Both the position numbers and the translations under genes were made by a program. From Lachnospiraceae bacterium UBA3711 (lineage in GTDB: Bacteria; Bacillota; Clostridia; Lachnospirales; Lachnospiraceae), in contig DFHY01000051.1 in NCBI GenBank assembly GCA_002371345.1, positions 29,604 through 35,626 on the forward strand: DNA of 6,023 nt, given 5' to 3'. The notes below the pieces were generated by a model. That model ran no database searches. It had not been told where the DNA came from and saw only the letters and a list, made by a program, of their open reading frames with translations. How positions within the stretch are numbered: the first letter of the stretch is position 1; each line of letters begins with the position of its first letter. Positions 1-4,188 of the stretch are shown here, piece by piece.

Positions 1-1338
1 GAGAATACTGTCAGGGCGTTCCAGAAGGCTGTAGAGACTGCGTACAAGGCTGTCATGAAGCCAAAAGAGGGGACGATCCTCACGGTTGCCAAGGCCGGGT
101 CAGACAGGGCCAGGGAACTCGTCGAGAACAATCAGGATATAGAGCTTGAGGATCTGTTCAAGGGCGTGATCGATTATATGCAGGTTGTCCTTGACCAGAC
201 CCCGGATATGCTTCCGGTTCTGAAGGAGGCGGGAGTAGTGGACTCCGGCGGACAGGGACTTGTCCAGATCATGAAGGGGTGCTACAACGTATTCCTCGGA
301 ATAGAGGAGGAAGAAGAGGAAGAGGCTGCTGAACCTGTCAAACAGTACGCCTACCGCACCGAATTCATCCTGAAGAATAAAGAACATATCTCAAAGGATG
401 AACGCCTCGGCTTCGTTGCGTTTCTTGAGGAGCAGGGAGCGGATGTCGCGGCTGAGCGCTGCGAGGAAGGACTGAAGGTTCATATCAATTCCGATGACCC
501 CGGCGTTGTTCTCTCGAAGGCACTTGAGTTCGGATATCTGTCGCGGATCCATGTCATCAACAACGCAGAACGCCCGCAGTATCCGCTGCATATCTTCGAG
601 GAAGAAGAACTTCAGGAGGCTATGGCCGATCCGAGGAAGGACACGGAGGAGGAAGAAGATCAGGAGCCGATGCCGCATAAGGATGTTGGCTTTATTGCCG
701 TATCCATAGGTGACGGGCTCGGAAACATCTTCCGCGAACTGGGCGCGGACTATATTATTGAAGGCGGCCAGACCATGAACCCCTCAACACAGGATATCAT
801 GGATGCCGTGGACAAGGTAAACGCCGACACGGTTTTCATCCTGCCGAACAACAAGAACATCATTCTGGCAGCCGAGCAGGCGCAGAACCTGATACATGAC
901 AAGAAGATCATAGTTGTTCCGTCCAAGACGATACCGCAGGGAATATCCGCACTGGTCAACTATCTTCCGGATAAGTCCGCACAAGAGAACGAATCACTGA
1001 TGCGCGATGAGATCCATCTGGTAAAGACCGTGGAACTGACATACGCGGTTCGCGATACGAAGATCGACGACCAGACCATACATGCCGGCGACATCATGGG
1101 CGTAGCCGACAACGGAATAGTCGCGGTTGGGCAGGAGATAGGAGACACCGCCTTCGATTCGGTAAAGATCCTCATTGAAGAAGACAGCGAGCTCATTTCC
1201 GTCTATTACGGGAAAGACACGAAAGCCGAAGACGCCGAAGCACTCGGAGACAGGCTGAGAGAGGAATTCCCGGACTGCGAAGTGGAAGTCGCGTCCGGCG
1301 GACAGCCGCTGTATTACTACATTATCTCCATCGAGTAA
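1..1338 (+). CDS. fakA: Fatty acid kinase FakA (DAK2/YloV family), 5'-truncated by window edge
   Basis: Partial gene open from base 1; the ATG at 55 is internal because in-frame coding (ending AYKAVMKPKEGTILTV) continues upstream of it. 445 codons are visible; relatives have about 550, so roughly 100 N-terminal residues, including the Mg/ATP-binding Asp motif of the DhaL domain, lie outside. Seen: end of the DhaL kinase domain (VDSGGQG near codons 80-86), an acidic linker (IEEEEEEE, codons 101-108), a middle domain (about 115-205), a second acidic linker (TEEEED, about 216-221), then a C-terminal DegV-like domain with GGQTMNPST (from codon 255). Known role of the family: ATP-dependent phosphorylation of fatty acids held by FakB, giving acyl-phosphate for phospholipid synthesis in the cytoplasm. 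Odd: the middle domain reads YAYRTEF and KVHINSDDPG where the family usually has YxYCTEF and KVHVHTNDPG, so two putative metal ligands are missing. A terminator follows directly. Confidence 0.93.
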   Translation, partial: ENTVRAFQKAVETAYKAVMKPKEGTILTVAKAGSDRARELVENNQDIELEDLFKGVIDYMQVVLDQTPDMLPVLKEAGVVDSGGQGLVQIMKGCYNVFLGIEEEEEEEAAEPVKQYAYRTEFILKNKEHISKDERLGFVAFLEEQGADVAAERCEEGLKVHINSDDPGVVLSKALEFGYLSRIHVINNAERPQYPLHIFEEEELQEAMADPRKDTEEEEDQEPMPHKDVGFIAVSIGDGLGNIFRELGADYIIEGGQTMNPSTQDIMDAVDKVNADTVFILPNNKNIILAAEQAQNLIHDKKIIVVPSKTIPQGISALVNYLPDKSAQENESLMRDEIHLVKTVELTYAVRDTKIDDQTIHAGDIMGVADNGIVAVGQEIGDTAFDSVKILIEEDSELISVYYGKDTKAEDAEALGDRLREEFPDCEVEVASGGQPLYYYIISIE

Positions 1339-1345
1339 TAAGCCC

Positions 1346-1385
1346 CCCCTGGAATCTGCATAACCGGATTCCAGGGGTATTTTTT
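1346..1385 (+). terminator. Intrinsic terminator of fakA
   Basis: A perfect 11-bp stem, CCCCTGGAATC (1346-1356) with GATTCCAGGGG (1367-1377), closes a 10-base loop and is followed by TATTTTTT (1378-1385). It begins 8 bases after the fakA stop codon. This is a textbook Rho-independent terminator and separates fakA from the glgCD transcript. Confidence 0.95.
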
Positions 1386-1450
1386 GCTCCACGTACATGA
1401 CGTCACATATTAGTAGCTGCTCCACGCACATGACGTCCCAATTTAAGTAG

Positions 1451-1530
1451 TTGCTCCACGTGTATGATCGTCCCCTGAGCGGAGACTTTCGGGGGTCGGA
1501 GCGAAGGGGACGACCATACACACGGAGCAA
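1451..1530. repeat. Large imperfect inverted repeat (25-base arms, 30-base core)
   Basis: The left arm 1451-1475 (starting TTGCTCCACG, ending TCGTCCCC) matches the reverse complement of 1506-1530 (GGGGACGACC to CGGAGCAA) at 22 of 25 positions; the three mismatches would all be A-C oppositions in RNA. The 30-base core (TGAGCGGAG ... GGAGCGAA) is purine-rich and includes GGGGG, so CCCC at 1472-1475 could also pair within the core. No T-run follows, so this is not an ordinary terminator. Confidence 0.85.
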
Positions 1531-1569
1531 CCCTAGACCATACACACGGAGCAACCCTAGACCATACAC
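1513..1569. repeat. 24-base tandem repeat, 2.4 copies
   Basis: Two identical consecutive 24-base units (1513-1536 and 1537-1560), each starting ACCATACACACGG and ending GCAACCCTAG, are followed by the first nine bases of a third (1561-1569) before the sequence diverges. They form the inverted side of the larger cluster and end 19 bases upstream of the glgC -35 element. Perfect identity of the two units points to recent duplication. Confidence 0.93.
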
Positions 1570-1588
1570 CATCCGCAAAAACTTTTTA

Positions 1589-1616
1589 GTGACAAATCCT
1601 GAATATGCCGTATAAT
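1589..1616 (+). promoter_or_regulatory. Vegetative promoter of glgCD
   Basis: The -35 GTGACA (1589-1594, five of six consensus bases) and perfect -10 TATAAT (1611-1616) are separated by 16 bases. The A/T-rich stretch just upstream (CAAAAACTTTTTAG, 1576-1589) could act as an UP element. A start site near 1622-1624 would give a leader of about 60 bases before glgC. Motif match only. Confidence 0.82.
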
Positions 1617-1631
1617 AATCTTTAGATGTTT

Positions 1632-1654
1632 AATCAAATTCACAACTGTTGATT
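1632..1654. promoter_or_regulatory. Small inverted repeat in the glgC leader
   Basis: AATCAA (1632-1637) and TTGATT (1649-1654) are exact inverted copies separated by 11 bases that include ACAACTG. The site lies just downstream of the predicted transcription start, where a repressor operator or a weak RNA hairpin could act. It is short and A/T-rich, so chance is a real alternative. Confidence 0.3.
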
Positions 1655-1670
1655 GTATCTTATGTGGGAT

Positions 1671-1676
1671 GGAGGA
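1671..1676 (+). promoter_or_regulatory. Ribosome binding site of glgC
   Basis: GGAGGA lies 9 bases before the ATG at 1686. It decides the start: the longer options TTG 1653 and ATG 1662 have no Shine-Dalgarno sequence and would place this GGAGGA inside the coding region. Confidence 0.88.
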
Positions 1677-1685
1677 AAATCTGTC

Positions 1686-2825
1686 ATGAAGCAAGGTAAT
1701 ATGCTGGCCATGATCCTCGCCGGAGGACGAGGGAGCAGACTGCATGAGCTCACCGACAAGGTCGCGAAGCCGGCGGTATCGTATGGCGGGAAATATCGCA
1801 TTGTAGACTTCCCGCTCAGCAACTGCGCAAACAGCGGCATCAACATAGTTGGTGTTCTGACACAGTACGAATCGGTACTGCTGAACAGCTATGTCGCGGC
1901 AGGATCCAGATGGGGCCTGGATTCCGATGACGCGGGCGTATTTGTACTGACACCCAGAGAGAAGGCTGATTCAGGCCTGGATGTGTACCGCGGAACCGCG
2001 GACGCTATCTCCCAGAATATTGATTTCATCGATCAGTACAATCCTGAGTATCTACTGATACTGTCCGGAGACCATATCTACAAGATGAATTACGACAAGA
2101 TGCTGCAGGCTCACATTGAACAGGGAGCCAACGCGACCATCGCGGTACGCCCGGTCCCGATCAAGGAAGCCAGCCGCTTCGGAATCATGAATACAAACGA
2201 GGACGGAGATATCGTAGAATTCGAGGAGAAGCCTGCCCATCCGAAGAGCAACCTCGCTTCCATGGGTATCTATATCTTTACATGGAAGGATCTGAGGAAG
2301 CTTCTGATCAGCGACATGAAGGATCCCGATTCCGATCATGACTTCGGCAAGAACATCATCCCTACCATGCTTGCCGAGAATAAGAAACTCATTGCATACC
2401 GTTTCGAGGGATACTGGAAGGATGTCGGAACCATCGATTCTCTGTGGGAAGCAAACATGGATCTCCTTGATGAGAAGGACGAACTCGATCTGAGCGATCC
2501 GACATGGAGGATCTATTCTGAGGACGCTTCATCGCTCCCCGCTTATATCGGCCCTGATGCCGTGCTTGACCGTGTATATCTCACACAGGGAACTCAGGTT
2601 GAGGGAACCGCGAAAAACAGCGTTCTGTCGACTCTGTCACAGGTCAAGGCCGGCGCGAAAGTCATCGACACCGTTCTGATGCCGAACGCTAAGGTTGAGG
2701 AAGGCGCGACGGTCACTAGGGCGATCGTTGCCAGCGGAGTTAAGATCGGAAAGGGTGCTGTCGTCGGCTCAGCGGACAGTGAGAATATTATCCTGGTCTC
2801 CAAGAACGTAAAGGGGGTGGAGTGA
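1686..2825 (+). CDS. glgC: Glucose-1-phosphate adenylyltransferase (ADP-glucose pyrophosphorylase), catalytic subunit
   Basis: 379 residues from ATG 1686, matching the ~380 of Bacillus-type GlgC and shorter than the ~430 of enterobacterial forms. It makes ADP-glucose from ATP and glucose-1-phosphate, the committed step of bacterial glycogen synthesis, in the cytoplasm. Seen: the nucleotide-binding loop LAGGRGSRL (11-19), KPA (28-30), GGKYRIVDFPLSN (34-46), YRGTADA (101-107), SGDH with the catalytic Asp (127-130), FEEKP with the sugar-phosphate Lys (179-183), DHDFGKN (217-223) and YWKDVGT (243-249). A C-terminal left-handed beta-helix of hexapeptide repeats follows (about 288-365). Every expected catalytic motif is present, so it should be active. 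It is first in the operon and its stop is one base before the glgD ATG, consistent with coupled translation of two partner subunits. Confidence 0.97.
   Translation: MKQGNMLAMILAGGRGSRLHELTDKVAKPAVSYGGKYRIVDFPLSNCANSGINIVGVLTQYESVLLNSYVAAGSRWGLDSDDAGVFVLTPREKADSGLDVYRGTADAISQNIDFIDQYNPEYLLILSGDHIYKMNYDKMLQAHIEQGANATIAVRPVPIKEASRFGIMNTNEDGDIVEFEEKPAHPKSNLASMGIYIFTWKDLRKLLISDMKDPDSDHDFGKNIIPTMLAENKKLIAYRFEGYWKDVGTIDSLWEANMDLLDEKDELDLSDPTWRIYSEDASSLPAYIGPDAVLDRVYLTQGTQVEGTAKNSVLSTLSQVKAGAKVIDTVLMPNAKVEEGATVTRAIVASGVKIGKGAVVGSADSENIILVSKNVKGVE
2811..2820 (+). promoter_or_regulatory. Ribosome binding site of glgD, inside the glgC 3' end
   Basis: AAGGGGGTGG resembles the ideal AAGGAGGTG with one base changed and lies 6 bases before the ATG at 2827. 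It overlaps the last codons of glgC, so ribosomes finishing glgC are well placed to start glgD. Confidence 0.85.
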
Positions 2826-2826
2826 C

Positions 2827-3951
2827 ATGGCAGCGAAAGCATTTGGAATCGTTACATCGACGCCAAGACGCGTTAACGTATACGGGCTGCAGGACTACAG
2901 ACCGGCAGGAGCATTTACCTTTATCGGCAAGTTCCGCGTCATCGACTTCCCGATCTCCAATTTCTCGAACAGCGGGATCAAGAATATCCAGGTGTATCTG
3001 AACAAACATCCGAAGGCACTGACTGATCATCTTGGAACAGGCCGCAGCTATAACCTGAACTCCAAGAGAGATCGTCTGCAGCTCTTCTACTGCAATCATC
3101 ACATGGAGAACGAGGTGTACAACACGGACGTCTCCGACTACCTTGACAATCTCCATCACCTGGAGGATCTTCCTCAGGAATATGTTATCATAGCGCCGTG
3201 CTACATGGTTTACAAGCAGGATTTCTCCACACTTCTGGACGACCATATCCTGTCGGGCGCGGATATCACTATGCTCTATCACAGGGTCAACAACGCGAGG
3301 GATCATTTCCTTAACTGCCGTGTGATGGGAGTTGACCAGGATCAGATGGTAACGTCTCTGGAGATCAACCGCGGCAACCGCCAGAATCAGTGTGTGTTTA
3401 TGGATACATATATTCTGAAGAAGTCGCTCTTCATTGATCTTGTCCAGAGAACCGCGAAGTATTCGTCAACCTATTCGCTCTCACAGATGCTGTCAGTGCT
3501 GATCAAGCGCGAGGAGTATGAGATCAGGGGCGTACAGCACAAGGGATTCTTCGCTTCGGTTGATGACCTTCAGTCTTATTATGAGTCAAACCTCAGCCTT
3601 CTTGATCCGAAGAATGCAAGAGATCTGTTCCAGGATGGATGGTGGATCTACACCCGCACCACGGATTCGAATCCGTCGAGAATCTATGATACCGCCACGG
3701 TGAAGAATTCCATGATCGCGAACGGATGCCAGGTGGAAGGAACGGTTGAGAATTCTGTTGTCGGAAGAGCTGTCCATATCGGTAAGGGCGCCGTCGTGCG
3801 CAACTGTGTGATCCTGGATCACGCGAGGATCGGTGACGGAGTCACTCTTGACTCACAGATCGTCGATAAGTATGCCCAGATCATCCGCACTAAGGAGATT
3901 ATCGGAACGCCCGGACAGCCTGGATATGTACACAGGGCTGACAGGCTGTAA
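2827..3951 (+). CDS. glgD: GlgD, non-catalytic ADP-glucose pyrophosphorylase homologue / regulatory subunit
   Basis: 374 residues. It shares the GlgC architecture: a nucleotidyltransferase-like domain with GKFRVIDFPISNFSNSGI (34-51), parallel to GKYRIVDFPLSNCANSGI in GlgC, and a C-terminal beta-helix (about 288-350; VEGTVENSVV, IGKGAVVRNCVI). The active site is gone. The GGxGxRL loop is replaced by VTSTPRRVNVYG (9-20), SGDH by APCYMVYK (123-130), and there is no EKP motif around 178-187 (LEINRGNRQN). This pattern identifies GlgD rather than a second GlgC. In studied Firmicutes GlgD does not catalyse alone but forms a hetero-oligomer with GlgC and raises its activity; that role is carried over here from the family. 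The one-base gap to glgC supports equimolar expression. No glgA, glgB or glgP is in the window. Confidence 0.95.
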   Translation: MAAKAFGIVTSTPRRVNVYGLQDYRPAGAFTFIGKFRVIDFPISNFSNSGIKNIQVYLNKHPKALTDHLGTGRSYNLNSKRDRLQLFYCNHHMENEVYNTDVSDYLDNLHHLEDLPQEYVIIAPCYMVYKQDFSTLLDDHILSGADITMLYHRVNNARDHFLNCRVMGVDQDQMVTSLEINRGNRQNQCVFMDTYILKKSLFIDLVQRTAKYSSTYSLSQMLSVLIKREEYEIRGVQHKGFFASVDDLQSYYESNLSLLDPKNARDLFQDGWWIYTRTTDSNPSRIYDTATVKNSMIANGCQVEGTVENSVVGRAVHIGKGAVVRNCVILDHARIGDGVTLDSQIVDKYAQIIRTKEIIGTPGQPGYVHRADRL

Positions 3952-3982
3952 TGGTATGAGTGTTCCTGAAACTTAGTTATAG

Positions 3983-4047
3983 CTGACGGCGGAGCTGTCC
4001 GCCTCAGACTATTTGCAGAGGCACCCCGGGACTAAGCTCCCGGGGTG
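3983..4047 (+). terminator. Two adjacent hairpins after glgD, possible transcript end
   Basis: The first hairpin pairs CTGA-GGCGGA with TCCGCC-TCAG (3983-4007, one bulged C, GCTG loop) and is followed by ACTATTT. The second is a perfect 10-bp stem, CACCCCGGGA (4022-4031) with TCCCGGGGTG (4038-4047), loop CTAAGC. Neither has a proper T-run, so efficient intrinsic termination is doubtful. They could instead block 3' exonucleases or belong to a larger folded RNA. Confidence 0.35.
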
Positions 4048-4173
4048 TCCGGCTGAGAGCCGCTTCATCTTCCGGCCGTGTATTGCCGGGACTTATCGGC
4101 CCTGCGTTGTGCCGAAAGCGGGCAGGCACCCGGCAGGGGGCTATGAAACGCTGTTCAGGCTGCCGTGAGACCT

Positions 4174-4179
4174 AAGGAG
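4174..4179 (+). promoter_or_regulatory. Ribosome binding site of recG
   Basis: AAGGAG lies 9 bases before the ATG at 4189. A closer ATG at 4184 is in another frame and meets TGA after one codon, so 4189 is the start. Confidence 0.88.
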
Positions 4180-4188
4180 AGAAATGAC

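Larger units (their letters stand above)
1386..1569. repeat. Palindromic cluster of a ~22-base repeated module (about six copies)
   Basis: Three forward copies begin with GCTCCACG at 1386, 1419 and 1453 (spacing 33 and 34). The first reads GCTCCACGTACATGACGTC; the second differs at one base, and the third (1453-1475) differs at three more and gains one base (GTGTATGATCGTCCCC). After a GC-rich core (1476-1505) the module returns inverted: 1506-1528, about 1537-1552, and a partial copy at 1561-1569. There is no plausible gene here; the antisense frame over it only reflects the repeats. It sits between the fakA terminator and the glgC promoter. It could be a degenerate MITE-like or REP-like element, a structured RNA or a protein-binding array; the sequence does not decide which. 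Confidence 0.85.
3952..4188 (+). other. GC-rich, hairpin-rich intergenic region before recG
   Basis: These 237 bases between glgD and recG hold no gene of useful length and no convincing -35/-10 pair. Successive potential stems are 3983-4007, 4022-4047, CGGCT-GAG-AGCCG (4050-4062), CCGGC/GCCGG (4072-4076 with 4085-4089), and an outer TGCCGGG/CCCGGCA (4084-4090 with 4129-4135) that can enclose CCTGC/GCAGG (4101-4105 with 4122-4126). The last two sets overlap and exclude each other. I recognise no riboswitch or known RNA family. It may be a glgD 3' UTR, a recG leader, or a small RNA. Confidence 0.5.

Noticed and set aside
1386..1569. CRISPR array.
   Set aside because: Units change orientation, are imperfect, and the 3' units are contiguous with no variable spacers; no cas genes are present.
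994..1578. A 194-codon open frame on the minus strand over the repeat cluster and the fakA end.
   Set aside because: It is antisense to fakA, its start region just translates the 24-base repeats (in frame because 24 is divisible by 3), and it has no ribosome binding site or recognisable domain.
1653..1685. Longer glgC start at TTG 1653 or ATG 1662.
   Set aside because: No ribosome binding site precedes either, and the strong GGAGGA at 1671 sits correctly for ATG 1686, which also gives the usual GlgC N-terminus.
4021..4062. CCCGGGGTGTCC followed by GGCTGAGAG resembles the 5' half of a TPP riboswitch.
   Set aside because: The required 3' half (ACCTGAT and a TAATxCCAGCGTAGGGA-like block) is absent downstream, and recG is not a thiamine gene; the match is best explained by chance in GC-rich hairpins.
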